Assembly: GCF_001636315.1 (NCBI RefSeq)
Contig: NZ_KV440949.1
Coordinates: forward strand, 2,347,203 to 2,411,202
From: Neobacillus mesonae
GTDB taxonomy: Bacteria > Bacillota > Bacilli > Bacillales > Cytobacillaceae
Direction of reading: 5' to 3'
Length of the DNA: 64,000 nucleotides
This document shows positions 35,012 through 51,357 of the stretch, piece by piece. Position numbers and translations under genes: made by a program. Below the pieces are notes generated by a model, which was not told where the DNA came from, made no database searches, and saw nothing but the letters and a program-made list of their open reading frames with translations. Within the stretch, counting starts at the first letter, position 1; every line of letters begins with the position of its first letter.

Positions 35012-35520
35012 GTCTATCCCCTCCAATGTTAAATATTTTCAAACATACGAATATTGTAACCGAATTCATTATAGCATTGTTACAAACCCCTGTCGACAAG
35101 CCTTATTATATAAAAATTGGAATTTTAAGCGCCGTTGAATTTTCCCAAATTGGTTTTGTGAGCCCACTCACAAGGATGTGAGTTTTTGGACGTTTTATTC
35201 AAATTACGGCGTATATTCGATTGGGTTTTCCTATTTAAAATACTATGTAAAATTCGACAACAACTCCTATTAAATAACAAATTTCGTTTCCTGTCAGTGA
35301 GGTTTGTCAATGTTCACAAAGTTATCGTATTTTTTGCTTCATTAAATCGATTAACTTCTATATATATGGGCGGCCCCGAATAAAGACTTACCCCTACCAT
35401 CATATTCTTAAGGTTCGGTTTCATTCGAACTTTCCTTAAACTAGGACATCTTCACTATGAATTATTTCGATAATCGAATGAGGCATGCGAACCGTCCCCA
35501 TGCATTACAAGTTTCATGAA
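35012..35520. other. Leader and upstream region of the nuo operon
   Basis: About 500 bases without a credible gene; the short frames have no ribosome sites. It contains the nuo promoter (35068-35096) and a small hairpin ACTCACA-N4-TGTGAGT followed by TTTT at 35166-35183. The rest is AT-rich with no repeat I can name. Confidence 0.6.
35068..35096 (-). promoter_or_regulatory. Sigma-A promoter of the nuo operon
   Basis: Minus strand: TCGACA (35091-35096), 17-base spacer, TATAAT (35068-35073), one mismatch to consensus. It lies about 57 bases upstream of nuoA. Confidence 0.8.
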
Positions 35521-35560
35521 AAAAGCCCCTTTGGAAGGCGCGGTTGCCGTCCAGAGGGGC
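35521..35560 (-). terminator. Terminator of the atp operon
   Basis: AAAAGCCCCTTTGG pairs with CCAGAGGGGC (one mismatch) and on the minus strand runs into TTTTTTC. It is 20 bases past the atpC stop and separates atp from nuo transcription. Confidence 0.88.
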
Positions 35561-35579
35561 CTTGTGTTTTGAAAAAAGT

Positions 35580-35990
<411 letters not shown>

Positions 35991-36008
35991 TTACCCTCCC
36001 CGGTTTGA

Positions 36009-37442
<1,434 letters not shown>

Positions 37443-37485
37443 CTAACTTACTCTTTGCTGAAACATTACCGAACTTATTGTTAAA

Positions 37486-37725
37486 AAAGGTGTCAGGCAC
37501 CAATTATTTATTGTCTAGCTCCAGCGCCCTAGCGGCTAGTGTCCTTCGCTCTCCGCCCTACGATAAGTCAACATCGAATCGCCTATACGGCTCTTCGTGT
37601 TTCCTTTATCTCAGTTGGAGCGCTCCAGAAGGAAAGCTTCGGCAGCATAGGCATCGCACGAAGAAAAAGTGTTAGCTTTTTCGAGGAGGCCATACGCCGC
37701 TGAACAGGGCGCTTCCGCTTTTCTA
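37486..37725. repeat. Dispersed 200-base element in the atpG-atpD gap
   Basis: It opens with GGTGTCAGGCACCA (37489-37502), then TGTCTAGCTCCAGCGCCCTA (from 37512) through ACGATAAGTCAACATCGAAT and TTCGTGTTTCCTTTATCTCA, ending CGCTTCCGCTTTTC (37723). A shorter relative lies at 40283-40429. The 3' half is an insertion with an inverted AAAAAG..CTTTTT part. It contains no credible ORF. Such an element inside an ATP synthase operon is noteworthy because both flanking genes must be co-expressed. Confidence 0.85.
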
Positions 37726-37726
37726 T

Positions 37727-38593
<867 letters not shown>

Positions 38594-38627
38594 TCACCAC
38601 CCTCATTCAAAGAATGTTCTTTTCATG

Positions 38628-38692
38628 GGGTCTAACCCCTCTTTCAGCATCCAATAACTTATTGGAATTTGATAGAGGGGTCAGCCCCCTTC
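38628..38692. repeat. Stem-loop in the atpA-atpG gap
   Basis: GGGGTCTAACCCCTCT and AGAGGGGTCAGCCCC form outer stems, and CCAATAA/TTATTGG an inner one. It lies in the 124-base gap between atpA and atpG without a T-run. It may be a processing or stability element, or a dispersed repeat of the GGGGTCTGACCCC kind. Confidence 0.65.
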
Positions 38693-38711
38693 GAACTAAT
38701 GCTAGACCTTA

Positions 38712-40268
<1,557 letters not shown>

Positions 40269-40282
40269 TCAATTTCGATAAT

Positions 40283-40429
40283 TGTCCAGCTCCGGCTCCC
40301 AGCGACTAGTGTACTTCGGTCTTCTCCCTGCGATAAGTCAACATCGAATCGCTTGCGCTCTTCGTGTTTCCTTTATCTCAGTCGAACCCCTCCAGTCCAT
40401 ACGTCGCTAAACGGTCGCCTCCGCTTTTC
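40283..40429. repeat. Dispersed 147-base element in the atpH-atpA gap
   Basis: Starts TGTCCAGCTCCGGCTCCCAG, shares GCGATAAGTCAACATCGAAT and TTCGTGTTTCCTTTATCTCA with the copy at 37512-37723, and ends CCTCCGCTTTTC. It is the second insertion of the same family in one operon. Confidence 0.85.
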
Positions 40430-40432
40430 GTT

Positions 40433-41544
<1,112 letters not shown>

Positions 41545-41619
41545 TCAAATTCATTTTTTCAAAAAAACCTGCTTCGCCGCCGAAAAAAGCACGTCTGAAG
41601 CTTCCAATGACATAATAGA

Positions 41620-41652
41620 ATGGCGAAGGTTCTCACGAATGATCTTCGCCAT
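41620..41652. other. Stem-loop between atpE and atpF
   Basis: ATGGCGAAG (41620-41628) pairs with CTTCGCCAT (41644-41652) with a 15-base loop, in the 184-base atpE-atpF gap. Such hairpins downstream of atpE could stabilise the upstream mRNA and raise c-subunit yield; that function is inference. Confidence 0.55.
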
Positions 41653-41674
41653 CTGTTTACGTCTAAACTCTTAA

Positions 41675-41902
<228 letters not shown>

Positions 41903-41935
41903 TTAAATGTATAAAAAAGTTTATTTGGTTTATTA

Positions 41936-42652
<717 letters not shown>

Positions 42653-42668
42653 TCACCTCGCTTCCCTG

Positions 42669-43043
42669 CTATTTATTTATTCTTAATGTGTGTATAAAAA
42701 AATCTATCATAATGACAATATAGGATGTCATTAATCCCAAAACAATAGAAATGATATTAAGATAATCCGGATATCTTAGAGCAATGATGACAGCGAATGC
42801 TCCAGTAGCCATTCTGGAAAAAGTCCCAAGCGAGCGGATCTTCTGCCCTTTTAGCACTTTATCGCCAAATTGATCGGCTTTTCGGACCATTAACCACAAA
42901 TTAAAAAGGCTCAAACCCGTCCCAAGAATCAAGCCCAAAAAGACCGATTGATAAGACGTGAACCCCCAGCCAAGTACGTAAATAGCCAGCAAATAAAACA
43001 TCCATTTTTTACTTCTTGTAAAAATCTCCTGAAGTTCAGGCAT
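42669..43043 (-). CDS. atpI: ATP synthase protein I
   Basis: A 124-residue protein with four hydrophobic helices, in the standard place before atpB. AtpI assists c-ring assembly and possibly Mg2+ supply. Sequence identity within the family is low; the call rests on position, length and helices. Confidence 0.9.
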   Translation of the reverse strand: MPELQEIFTRSKKWMFYLLAIYVLGWGFTSYQSVFLGLILGTGLSLFNLWLMVRKADQFGDKVLKGQKIRSLGTFSRMATGAFAVIIALRYPDYLNIISIVLGLMTSYIVIMIDFFIHTLRINK

Positions 43044-43049
43044 GGTGGT

Positions 43050-43268
43050 TTAATCTCCCGAAAAAAAGTGGCGGATTGAGACAAACATGGAATAAATACC
43101 AGCTGTCAGTCCGATGAACAATCCGATGATGAGAAAAATTGGTTCTGAATCCCATTGCTGATCCAGCCATCTTCCTCCGAAAACACCAATCAGGACGGAG
43201 CCTGCAAGCTGTGCAAGAATGGCAGACATCAAGCCCATCGCTTTCAATGGATTGCGGTCATTTTTCAT
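43050..43268 (-). CDS. AtpZ/AtpI-family small membrane protein
   Basis: A 72-residue protein with two helices (LAQLAGSVLIGVFGGRWLDQ; PIFLIIGLFIGLTAGIYSMF). It matches the AtpZ family, whose members with AtpI have been proposed to carry Mg2+ or Ca2+ for the synthase. It is the first gene of the operon, 6 bases before atpI. Confidence 0.88.
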   Translation of the reverse strand: MKNDRNPLKAMGLMSAILAQLAGSVLIGVFGGRWLDQQWDSEPIFLIIGLFIGLTAGIYSMFVSIRHFFSGD

Positions 43269-43366
43269 ATAAAATCATCCTCACTTTCGAGAATGAGAAA
43301 CGGACTTTACGCTATTTTGAGGGTTGTGACAACTTTGTGAAAACCCTCCCAAGCACACCCTTTGTT

Positions 43367-43395
43367 AGCATACAATAGGCACCTGTCAATGTCAA
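43367..43395 (-). promoter_or_regulatory. Probable sigma-A promoter of the atp operon
   Basis: Minus strand: TTGACA (43390-43395, duplicated at 43384), 17-base spacer, TATGCT (43367-43372). A leader of about 90 bases runs to atpZ. Confidence 0.65.
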
Positions 43396-43551
43396 TGAAT
43401 TTAAGGGAATTATTCCACTATTCCTCTACCAAAATTTTTTCCAATTGGCATCAATAGTAAACACTATAATTGTATTGTAAATTCGTCCATATTTCCGACA
43501 AAAATATGAACAATTTGTGAACATTTTGTTAAGTAGTCGTAAATCCCCAAT

Positions 43552-43592
43552 AAAAAAGATATCACATTTTTTGATTTGTGATATCTTTTTTT
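43552..43592. terminator. Terminator of the subtilase gene
   Basis: AAAAAAGATATCACA pairs with TGTGATATCTTTTTT around a short loop, a few bases past the stop of the protease gene; it is effective in both directions. Confidence 0.9.
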
Positions 43593-43596
43593 AAAA

Positions 43597-45894
43597 TTAT
43601 TTTAAAATTGTGATCATCGTTTCAATAAAGTCCTCTTTCCCTGCTTTTTTGGCAAATACCTTTGCTAAGTAAGTTCCTTCCGGCGGCAGCTGGTCTGCGG
43701 TGAATTCCTGCCTTTTGAGGCCGTTCTTCACATTCACGCTTGTATCCAAAAAGCCGACAAACCGAAAGCTCTCTGGGTTAAATAAGGCAATCCCAAACTC
43801 CTCGGCACCGCCTGGTAAGTAGACTTCATAGTGGTACGTTCCTGGCTGGTCCCCTTCGGCAAATTCAAAGCCCATCACCCTCGGATACCCCGGCTCCTCA
43901 AGTACATATAAATATGGAATGTTAATGGTTTTCGAACCGGCGAACAGTTTTATATAGCCATCATGAATTTTCTTTTTAAAAACGTCCGGATCCACTGTTA
44001 GGTTAACCGTCACATCCTTTGACTGTTTCGGCCCCAATGTGAACGATAACGGAAACCGCCAGTCGAGTCCGTCTTCCTGATACGGAATCGCAAACGAGTA
44101 TCCCTGCTTTTTATCGCTGGTATTTTCCACATGCAGCCGTACTTTATGCCTGTTGTGCTGATTCGTATACTTACCGAACTTAATGCTCCCGGGAGAGACA
44201 AGCGACTCTGTTTTGATGGCATCGGCCACTTGAATCCGTCCGGCCCCCTGCTCATAGGTGCGGTACAGACCAGCAGCGTTGGATTGGCTTTGTTCCCGCC
44301 GTTCCGGTTTAGATGTTCTATACCACGGTGCCCCGGCCTCTGTCTTTTCGCCAAGCGGTTTAGCCGTATTCATTAAGGAGGACTTAATTTGCTCCGGCGT
44401 CCAATCAGGATGCGCCTGCTTAATAAGCGCGCAGGCCCCGGCAACATGCGGTGCGGCCATACTCGTCCCCTGCAATGACAAGTATCCGCCCGGGACCGTC
44501 GAGTTAATCGCCACCCCTGGTGCAAGAATATCGGGCTTGATTTCCCATGTCCCTGTCACCGGGCCTCGTGAACTAAAGTCGGCCAGCTGATCTTTTTCTT
44601 TCTTAATCTGGAGCCGGGCTGTCTGTGGTTTCTGTTTTTTTAAAAAATCTCCGTCTTTCTTTGATAACGAACCGACCGGAATGGAAATCTCCGTTTCCAG
44701 ATTGCCGATGAAGCCGCCGCCGATATTGTTGTAGATAAGGACTGCCTTCGCCCCCGCCTCCTTCGCGTTTTTTGCCTTTTCGGTAAAAGTGAAAGTACCG
44801 CGCTTAATGAGGACAATTTTCCCCTGAACATTCTGAAGGTCCTTCTTCCGGCCGAGACCGCCGTCGACCATTTCATACGAGCGGTCCAACGCCCATTCCG
44901 CCGAGCCTTCCATCGGCTGAATCCGGATTTTATCCCGCGTTCCTTCTATTAATAAATAAGGGATCTCCATTGTTGGCGTGGAAGCCCCGACCGATATCGC
45001 TTTTGACGAAGTACCCGGCGAGCCGACCGTCCAAACATTCGGACCGGAATTGCCGGCCGCCGCCACCGCAACGATGCCTTTCCCGACAGCGCGGTCAAGA
45101 GCCAGGCTGATAGGAAGATCTGGTCCGTTAATGCTGTTGCCAAGCGAGAGGTTGACAATATCGACTTTGTCTTTGATGGCCTGGTCGATCGCTGCAAGCA
45201 CCTGCTCCGTCGTACCGCCGCCGCCCGGACCGAGCGCCCGATACGCTAAGATTCGAGCTTCAGGGGCAACCCCTTTTATTTTTCCATTCGCTGCGATAAT
45301 GCCGGCCACATGGGTACCGTGGATTGTCTGCCTGCCCGGGGTGAGAGTTTCCATCGGGTCGGTGTCGTTATCGACTAGATCATGTCCGCCTTTATAGTTT
45401 AGTTTAAGGTCCGGATGGGTGTAGTCGACTCCGGTGTCAATGACCCCGACGGTGACTCCCTTGCCGGTTAGCCGCTTGTTCTTGCTGTCAAAAAAACTGC
45501 GGACCTCATCGACGCCGATAATTTTGACACTTTCCTCCGTTTGCACCTGGTATTTGGTTACCGGCGAAACGTGGATAATTTGTTTTTCCTGCTGTTGCTG
45601 CTGTGTTAGGCGGGCAATTGTTTCCGGTGATCCTTGGACGGAAAAGCCGTCTAAAGCCTCATGAAAAATTCGCCTCAGCTTCACGCCTTTGTACGGCTTG
45701 ATGAGGCGTTTAATCTCCTGCTCGGTGTGCGGTTTGTCCAATACCACAATAGCAACGGTGTCTTTTGTCGATTTTGGGATTGGCGGGTGAACGAGCTGTT
45801 TGGGTTGTGTTTGGGCTTGTATTGACACCAGCGTCAGGTTTTTTGCAGCCGGGAATAGTTGAAATGCTAGAAGCATGGATAATAGAAGTTTCAT
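43597..45894 (-). CDS. Secreted subtilisin-like serine protease with PA domain (Vpr-like)
   Basis: A 765-residue S8 protease. Residues 1-27 are a signal peptide; about 45-115 an I9-type prodomain. The triad is Asp153 (GVIDTGVDYTHPDL), His192 (HGTHVAG) and Ser478 (GTSMAAPHVAG), with the oxyanion Asn in AAAGNSGPN. A protease-associated domain (about 330-425) is inserted before the Ser, as in Vpr, and a beta-rich C-terminal region follows. Likely an extracellular or wall protease for nutrient supply. In B. subtilis vpr is not next to upp, so this could be a paralogue. Confidence 0.93.
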   Translation of the reverse strand: MKLLLSMLLAFQLFPAAKNLTLVSIQAQTQPKQLVHPPIPKSTKDTVAIVVLDKPHTEQEIKRLIKPYKGVKLRRIFHEALDGFSVQGSPETIARLTQQQQQEKQIIHVSPVTKYQVQTEESVKIIGVDEVRSFFDSKNKRLTGKGVTVGVIDTGVDYTHPDLKLNYKGGHDLVDNDTDPMETLTPGRQTIHGTHVAGIIAANGKIKGVAPEARILAYRALGPGGGGTTEQVLAAIDQAIKDKVDIVNLSLGNSINGPDLPISLALDRAVGKGIVAVAAAGNSGPNVWTVGSPGTSSKAISVGASTPTMEIPYLLIEGTRDKIRIQPMEGSAEWALDRSYEMVDGGLGRKKDLQNVQGKIVLIKRGTFTFTEKAKNAKEAGAKAVLIYNNIGGGFIGNLETEISIPVGSLSKKDGDFLKKQKPQTARLQIKKEKDQLADFSSRGPVTGTWEIKPDILAPGVAINSTVPGGYLSLQGTSMAAPHVAGACALIKQAHPDWTPEQIKSSLMNTAKPLGEKTEAGAPWYRTSKPERREQSQSNAAGLYRTYEQGAGRIQVADAIKTESLVSPGSIKFGKYTNQHNRHKVRLHVENTSDKKQGYSFAIPYQEDGLDWRFPLSFTLGPKQSKDVTVNLTVDPDVFKKKIHDGYIKLFAGSKTINIPYLYVLEEPGYPRVMGFEFAEGDQPGTYHYEVYLPGGAEEFGIALFNPESFRFVGFLDTSVNVKNGLKRQEFTADQLPPEGTYLAKVFAKKAGKEDFIETMITILK

Positions 45895-46029
45895 TTGAAG
45901 AAGTCCCCTTTTTTCATATCGTTTTCATTGGGCGGGGAAAGTATGCAGTTGTTTGGTAGAGAATATTTTGTCCCTCGCTTTGAGGTAAGGGTTATGGCTT
46001 GAATTATAAACTTCTCATGGGAGAATTGT

Positions 46030-46190
46030 CATTGATGAAGGACATTTTGGGGGCTTTCCTTTACGATTTTGGTCTTCATAAGAGCGATGAAGGACATTTC
46101 GGCGGCTTTCCTAATATGATTTTTGTCTTTCAAAACACTATAAAAGACATTCTGAGCTTTATCATAAAGCATTTGTCCTTCATAAATTAA
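46030..46190. repeat. Short 52-bp tandem array, about 3 units (ATGAAGGAC core)
   Basis: ATGAAGGACATT starts at 46035 and 46087, exactly 52 apart; a degenerate ATAAAAGACATT follows at 46140 (53). GGTCTTCAT and TGTCTTTCA occur between them as in the 16365 array, so this is a second site of that sequence family. It lies between the protease start and the upp 3' end. Confidence 0.85.
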
Positions 46191-46198
46191 GCACCAAA

Positions 46199-46223
46199 AA
46201 GCCAGGCGTCAACCGCCTGGCTT
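46199..46223 (-). terminator. Terminator of upp
   Basis: AAGCCAGGCG (46199-46208) pairs with CGCCTGGCTT (46214-46223), followed on the minus strand by TTTTTGG. Confidence 0.9.
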
Positions 46224-46240
46224 AGGTAACTTTCAAAAAA

Positions 46241-46885
<645 letters not shown>

Positions 46886-46975
46886 TTATGAAGTATTTAA
46901 TTTTTTACACTGCGGTTAATTTTACAGAAAAACGATCGAATGAGCAACTCCAATACTTGGCTTATATGTAAAAAA

Positions 46976-47005
46976 AATCGGCCTACTATTATAGTTAGGC
47001 CGATT
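46976..47005 (-). terminator. Terminator of glyA
   Basis: AATCGGCCTA and TAGGCCGATT form a 10-bp stem with a T-run on the minus strand, 7 bases after the glyA stop. upp therefore probably has its own promoter in the following 100 bases. Confidence 0.88.
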
Positions 47006-47012
47006 CTTGGAA

Positions 47013-48254
47013 TTAATATTCAGGATAAAGTTTAAATTTATCAGTTAACGTATTTACGCGTTCACTTGCTTCTGCAAGTTTTGCTTCATCCTCATGGTTT
47101 TTCAATGTAAGGGCAATAATAGATGCAATTTCATCCATATCTTCTAACCCAAAGCCGCGGGAAGTAACCGCCGCCGTACCAATGCGGACACCGCTTGTTA
47201 CGAATGGACTTTGCTGGTCGAATGGAATCGTATTTTTGTTTACCGTGATGCCGACTTCGTCAAGAACGTGCTCCGCCACTTTACCAGTAAGGCCGATTGC
47301 TGAAACGTCCACAAGCAGCAAGTGGTTGTCAGTACCGCCGGAAACAAGAGTTAAGCCTTCTTTTTGCAGGCTTTCTGCTAAACGCTGTGCGTTATCAATG
47401 ATGTGCTGTGCATATTCTTTAAAGCTGTCCTGCAGTGCTTCGCCAAAGGCAACCGCTTTAGCCGCAATCACGTGCATTAATGGACCGCCTTGAATTCCAG
47501 GGAAAATCGACTTGTCAATCTTCTTGCCGAATTCTTCGGTTGTTAAAATCATCCCGCCGCGTGGACCGCGAAGAGTTTTGTGAGTTGTTGTTGTTACGAA
47601 ATGTGCGTATGGCACTGGGTTTTGGTGCAGACCTGCCGCAACAAGACCAGCAATGTGAGCCATATCGACCATTAAGTACGCGCCAACCTCATCAGCAATC
47701 TCGCGGAACTTCGCGAAGTCGATTTCACGAGGGTAGGCGCTCGCACCTGCTACAATCAGCTTCGGCTTGTGCTCAAGTGCTTTTTCCCGAACATCTTCAT
47801 AGTTGATGCGGTGTGTTTTTTCATCTACGCCGTATTCCACGAAATTATATTGAACACCACTGAAGTTAACCGGGCTGCCGTGTGTTAAGTGGCCGCCGTG
47901 GGAAAGATTCATACCAAGCACGGTGTCTCCCTGCTCAAGAATCGTGAAGTAAACCGCCATATTCGCCTGCGCGCCTGAATGCGGCTGAACGTTAACATAT
48001 TCTGCGCCAAAGATTTCTTTCGCACGGTTGCGTGCTAAATCTTCCACGATATCGACGTATTCGCAGCCGCCATAGTAACGGCGTCCAGGATAACCTTCTG
48101 CGTATTTATTGGTTAAAACGGATCCTTGTGCCTCCATAACGGCTTCGCTAACAAAGTTTTCTGAGGCAATTAGTTCGATTTTTGCACGCTGACGGCCAAG
48201 TTCTTGCTGTATCGCTTTAAAAACCTGCTCGTCCGCTTGAGACAAATGCTTCAT
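47013..48254 (-). CDS. glyA: Serine hydroxymethyltransferase
   Basis: A 413-residue PLP enzyme interconverting serine and glycine with tetrahydrofolate, the main source of one-carbon units. The PLP lysine is in [18 protein letters not shown] and the substrate region [15 protein letters not shown]. No truncation. Confidence 0.97.
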   Translation of the reverse strand: MKHLSQADEQVFKAIQQELGRQRAKIELIASENFVSEAVMEAQGSVLTNKYAEGYPGRRYYGGCEYVDIVEDLARNRAKEIFGAEYVNVQPHSGAQANMAVYFTILEQGDTVLGMNLSHGGHLTHGSPVNFSGVQYNFVEYGVDEKTHRINYEDVREKALEHKPKLIVAGASAYPREIDFAKFREIADEVGAYLMVDMAHIAGLVAAGLHQNPVPYAHFVTTTTHKTLRGPRGGMILTTEEFGKKIDKSIFPGIQGGPLMHVIAAKAVAFGEALQDSFKEYAQHIIDNAQRLAESLQKEGLTLVSGGTDNHLLLVDVSAIGLTGKVAEHVLDEVGITVNKNTIPFDQQSPFVTSGVRIGTAAVTSRGFGLEDMDEIASIIALTLKNHEDEAKLAEASERVNTLTDKFKLYPEY

Positions 48255-48420
48255 GTTCGATCGTCCCCCTAAGTATGTATTAAATAATTTCGAAAATTCC
48301 TTTTTTATTGTAGCACGAATAACAGCAAAAATATACTATTTTTCGGTTTTGGTAAAAATAATAATATTTTACTGCTTATTTATTGGTGGTATTTATCCTA
48401 AATACGAACATTAATAGTGA

Positions 48421-48984
48421 CTAACACTTATAATTTTCGGTTTTATTCTCATAAACCGCTCTAGCACCGCCGATGAGTTTTGGTCTAGTTTTTGCCAGCG
48501 TCACAAGGGCATTGCCGACGGTTTTCTGTGAGACTCGGATTGGCACGGCGACATGTTTTAAATGCATGCCGATTAAGGTTTGGCCGATATCTATTCCTGC
48601 TTCCGCCTTGATATGTTCGACAACAACAGCATCTTCAAGGTTGTTAAACGCATATGTCGCCATTGCTCCGCCCGCTTTGCGGACAGGAACAACAGATACC
48701 TCTTCCAGCTGCCGCTTTGCTGCCACGGCCCGCTCAACAACAATGGCCCGGTTTAGGTGCTCGCAGCATTGAAACGCAAGCTCGACCCCTGTTTTTGCCT
48801 GCAAGTTTTTTAACGCTTGAAAAATCATTTCAGCGGCCTCGAAGGTTCCCGCCGTTCCGATTCGCTCGCCGGCGACCTCACTTGTACTGCAGCCGACGAC
48901 CAAAAGCTCACCTGGTTTTAGCGATGCCTGCTCGTTAAATTCCATTAAAATCGTTTCCAGCTGTTTTTCCCATTCGTGAATCAT
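48421..48984 (-). CDS. ywlG: YwlG family protein (DUF436, TIGR01440)
   Basis: A 187-residue soluble protein with [18 protein letters not shown] near the N-terminus and [20 protein letters not shown], diagnostic of the DUF436 family. Function is unknown. Place between rpiB and glyA is conserved in Bacillus. The 5' side is occupied by a 52-bp tandem array. Confidence 0.92.
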   Translation of the reverse strand: MIHEWEKQLETILMEFNEQASLKPGELLVVGCSTSEVAGERIGTAGTFEAAEMIFQALKNLQAKTGVELAFQCCEHLNRAIVVERAVAAKRQLEEVSVVPVRKAGGAMATYAFNNLEDAVVVEHIKAEAGIDIGQTLIGMHLKHVAVPIRVSQKTVGNALVTLAKTRPKLIGGARAVYENKTENYKC

Positions 48985-49039
48985 GCATCCCCGCCCCTTT
49001 CTGGAGATTTTTTATAGTAATGAAGTTTAGTGGTTTAAT

Positions 49040-49420
49040 ACGGACTCTCATTGACCGGTTAGAGGGTATTCTTCGTATTTTGGGTAATGGAACCCGCTTT
49101 CATTGACCTGATACGGGATTTTTTTGTGTTTTGGGCAATGGAACGCTCTTTCATTGCCCAAAACAAGTTTTCCCACACGCTTTGGTCAATGGAACACACT
49201 CTCATTGACCAAAAATGAGATTTCCCTCGCGGTTCGGGCAATAGAATACACTCTCATTGACCAAAAACGAGACTTCCCTCGCGTTTCGGGCAATGGAACA
49301 CACTCTCATTGGCCAAAAACGAGACTTCCCTCGCGGTTCGGGCAATGGAAACGGGTCCCATTGTCCAAAAACGAGATTGCCCACACGTCTCGGGCAATGG
49401 AACCCCCACTCATTTACCTA
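49040..49420. repeat. Tandem array, 52-bp period, 7-8 units (CAATGG/CATTG core)
   Basis: The core is GGGCAATGGAACACACTCTC followed by ATTG, i.e. CAATG-N12-CATTG. The C of CAATGG falls at 49136, 49187, 49239, 49291, 49343 and 49395 (51, then 52 four times), with a TAATGG variant about 51 earlier at 49085. The spacer is ACGAGACTTCCCTCGCGGTT-like. It lies between the ywlG start and the rpiB 3' end. Confidence 0.95.
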
Positions 49421-49440
49421 CAACAAGATTAGCTCCGCTC

Positions 49441-49887
49441 TTACAGATGCTTGTCCTCATACTCGGTAATTTTTCCAACGCGGTTGGCATGGCGGCCGCC
49501 TTCGAATTCGCCGGTGAGCCATACAGCCGCAATGTCCCGGGCCAGGCCGGGGCCAACCACGCGCTCACCCATGGCCAGAATGTTGCTGTCATTATGGGAC
49601 CGAGTTGCCTTTGCGCTGAACGTATCGTGACAAAGGGCACAGCGAATTCCCTTTACTTTGTTGGCTGCAATCGACATGCCAATGCCTGTGCCGCAAATTA
49701 AAATGCCGCGGTCAAATTCGCCGCTCGCCACCTTCTCCGCAACCGGCAGCGCGTAATCCGGATAATCGACCGATGTTTCACAGTCACAGCCAAAATCAAC
49801 GTATTCAATCTTCAATTCATCAAGCAAATTGGCGATTTCCTTGCGAATATGGATACCGCCATGGTCAGATGCAAGTGCTACTCTCAT
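49441..49887 (-). CDS. rpiB: Ribose 5-phosphate isomerase B
   Basis: A 148-residue RpiB/LacAB enzyme from ATG 49887, 8 bases after AGGAGG; an upstream frame opening is not family-like. MRVALASDHGGIHIRKEI, VDFGCDCETSVDYPDYA and ILICGTGIGMSIAANK (catalytic Cys and anion hole) are diagnostic. It interconverts ribose-5-P and ribulose-5-P. Confidence 0.96.
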   Translation of the reverse strand: MRVALASDHGGIHIRKEIANLLDELKIEYVDFGCDCETSVDYPDYALPVAEKVASGEFDRGILICGTGIGMSIAANKVKGIRCALCHDTFSAKATRSHNDSNILAMGERVVGPGLARDIAAVWLTGEFEGGRHANRVGKITEYEDKHL

Positions 49888-49969
49888 GTCCATTTCCTCC
49901 TGGATTGTAATCTGTCTTAATTTTGACATACTGCCTGAAAAATATAAAGTATTCAGACCAAAATAAAAG

Positions 49970-49995
49970 GCCCTCCATTTTTAAAATGGAGAGCG
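49970..49995 (-). terminator. Terminator of ywlE
   Basis: CTCCATTTT/AAAATGGAG stem overlapping the ywlE end; on the minus strand it is followed by CCTTTTATTTT. Confidence 0.8.
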
Positions 49996-50439
49996 TTACT
50001 CGTTTATTTTTCCGATGACCTTATCAATAAGCTGCTGCAGTTCCCGGAAGGTCTCCTCGTATTCCATCACGCTGCCGCCAAAAGGGTCGATTACATCCAG
50101 ATCAAATGCCCCGCTGCCGCTAAACTCCTTTAAGGTGAACACTTTTTCCACAGCCTGCGGGAAATGCTGCTGGATCACAGATTTATGGGATCCTGTCATC
50201 GTTAAGATCAGGTCAGCCCAATCCACCTCCGCTCCTGTTAGCGGCTGTGACCGATGGCTGCAGGAAATTTGGTTGTTCTCGAGCACCTGCTTGGCATGTT
50301 CGGATGCATCACTGCCGTTCGCCGCAAAAATCCCAGCGGACTTCACCTCGATGCCTTCAAGGGCTTTATTTTTCAAAATGGCCGCCGCCATCGGGCTCCT
50401 GCAAGTATTACCTGTACAAACAAATAAAATATGCCGCAT
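49996..50439 (-). CDS. ywlE: Protein-arginine phosphatase (YwlE type)
   Basis: A 147-residue low-molecular-weight phosphatase. The P-loop is CTGNTCRSPMA at residues 8-18; the Thr two after Gly gives arginine-phosphate specificity in B. subtilis YwlE, and the general-acid Asp is in VIDPFGGSVMEYEET. It reverses McsB arginine phosphorylation and so moderates stress regulon and ClpCP targeting. Confidence 0.94.
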   Translation of the reverse strand: MRHILFVCTGNTCRSPMAAAILKNKALEGIEVKSAGIFAANGSDASEHAKQVLENNQISCSHRSQPLTGAEVDWADLILTMTGSHKSVIQQHFPQAVEKVFTLKEFSGSGAFDLDVIDPFGGSVMEYEETFRELQQLIDKVIGKINE

Positions 50440-50539
50440 ATGCGCTTCCCCCTTTCCGTCTACTTGTTTATTTCATTTTACCACATTGTTTGTCTATTAA
50501 AAAAATGGTTCGAGTATTTGGGCAGGTGAAAATCATAGC

Positions 50540-50640
50540 CCCAAAACGATTCGAGCCATAGATTTTTAAGCGAAATCCATCCCAAATACCGATCCAAGCT
50601 CTCGGCCTCAAATCGAAATCCACTCCAAGCTCTCGGTTCA
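50540..50640. other. Degenerate repeated sequence in the ywlE-mntP gap
   Basis: TCCAAGCTCTCGG occurs at 50593 and 50624 (31 apart) and CGAAATCCA at 50571 and 50614. It looks like a decayed short tandem array. No gene, no clear hairpin. Confidence 0.5.
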
Positions 50641-50644
50641 AAAC

Positions 50645-51205
50645 CTACCCAAAAAACGTGCCCAGCAGCTTGATTCCAAACGCCAGCAGGATTGCCCCGC
50701 CCAGCGCCTCGCTGTACGTTCCGAGCCAGCCCCTGACCTTTCTCCCCAACAATAGGCCGGCCCAGGTTTGCACGGTTGCTACAATACCAAAACAAATAAT
50801 AACCAATACCGTTTTAGCCCCGTATATTCCCAATGTCAGCCCGACCGAGAAGCTGTCGAGACTGACGCTTAATGCGAACAGTAATAGGCCGAAGCCAACC
50901 GGAGTAATGACACTCTCGGCTTCTTTTTTCAGGCTTGACCAAATCATTTGCGCTCCTAGGAGGATTAACAGCAGGCCCCCAATCCACGAAGCGAGGGTCC
51001 CGAATTTTTCCGATAATAATTTGCCGGCTAAAATTCCGGCCAGCGGCATGATGACATGAAAGATGCCAATCAAGATGCCGATTTCAAAGATTTTTCGCAG
51101 CCGCAATTTATACATTCCCATGCCCAGTCCAACCGAGAAGGCATCCATTCCAAGTGCAGCTGCCATGATTAGAAGTGTTAAGAGTTCACCGACTATTTCT
51201 GTCAT
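50645..51205 (-). CDS. mntP: Manganese efflux pump MntP
   Basis: A 186-residue membrane protein with six helices in two repeats. [20 protein letters not shown] and [20 protein letters not shown] carry the Asp residues essential in MntP. It exports Mn2+. Position before ywlE matches B. subtilis ywlD. Confidence 0.94.
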   Translation of the reverse strand: MTEIVGELLTLLIMAAALGMDAFSVGLGMGMYKLRLRKIFEIGILIGIFHVIMPLAGILAGKLLSEKFGTLASWIGGLLLILLGAQMIWSSLKKEAESVITPVGFGLLLFALSVSLDSFSVGLTLGIYGAKTVLVIICFGIVATVQTWAGLLLGRKVRGWLGTYSEALGGAILLAFGIKLLGTFFG

Positions 51206-51309
51206 TCTTTCCCGCCCCCTTGGACTAACTAATTCAACTTATGCACGTCCCAGGGGATTTAGAAGCCATTTTGGGAAATCTGGAGCTATACCAGAGATTT
51301 CCCCAAACA

Positions 51310-51353
51310 AAAAGCACCCGAACCTCCTTTTAAAAAGAGGATCCGGTGCTTAT
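51310..51353 (-). terminator. Terminator of tsaC
   Basis: AAGCACC..CCTC with GAGG..GGTGCTT forms an interrupted stem; a T-run follows on the minus strand (AAAAAGCACC at 51309). It is 5 bases past the tsaC stop. Confidence 0.8.
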
Positions 51354-51357
51354 CTGG

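Noticed and set aside
43597..45894. Naming the protease vpr
   Set aside because: Domain order fits Vpr, but the genomic position differs from B. subtilis vpr and the N-terminal part is divergent, so I leave the symbol blank.
49124..49469. ORFs in the 49-kb array
   Set aside because: All frames there translate the 52-bp units and have no ribosome sites.
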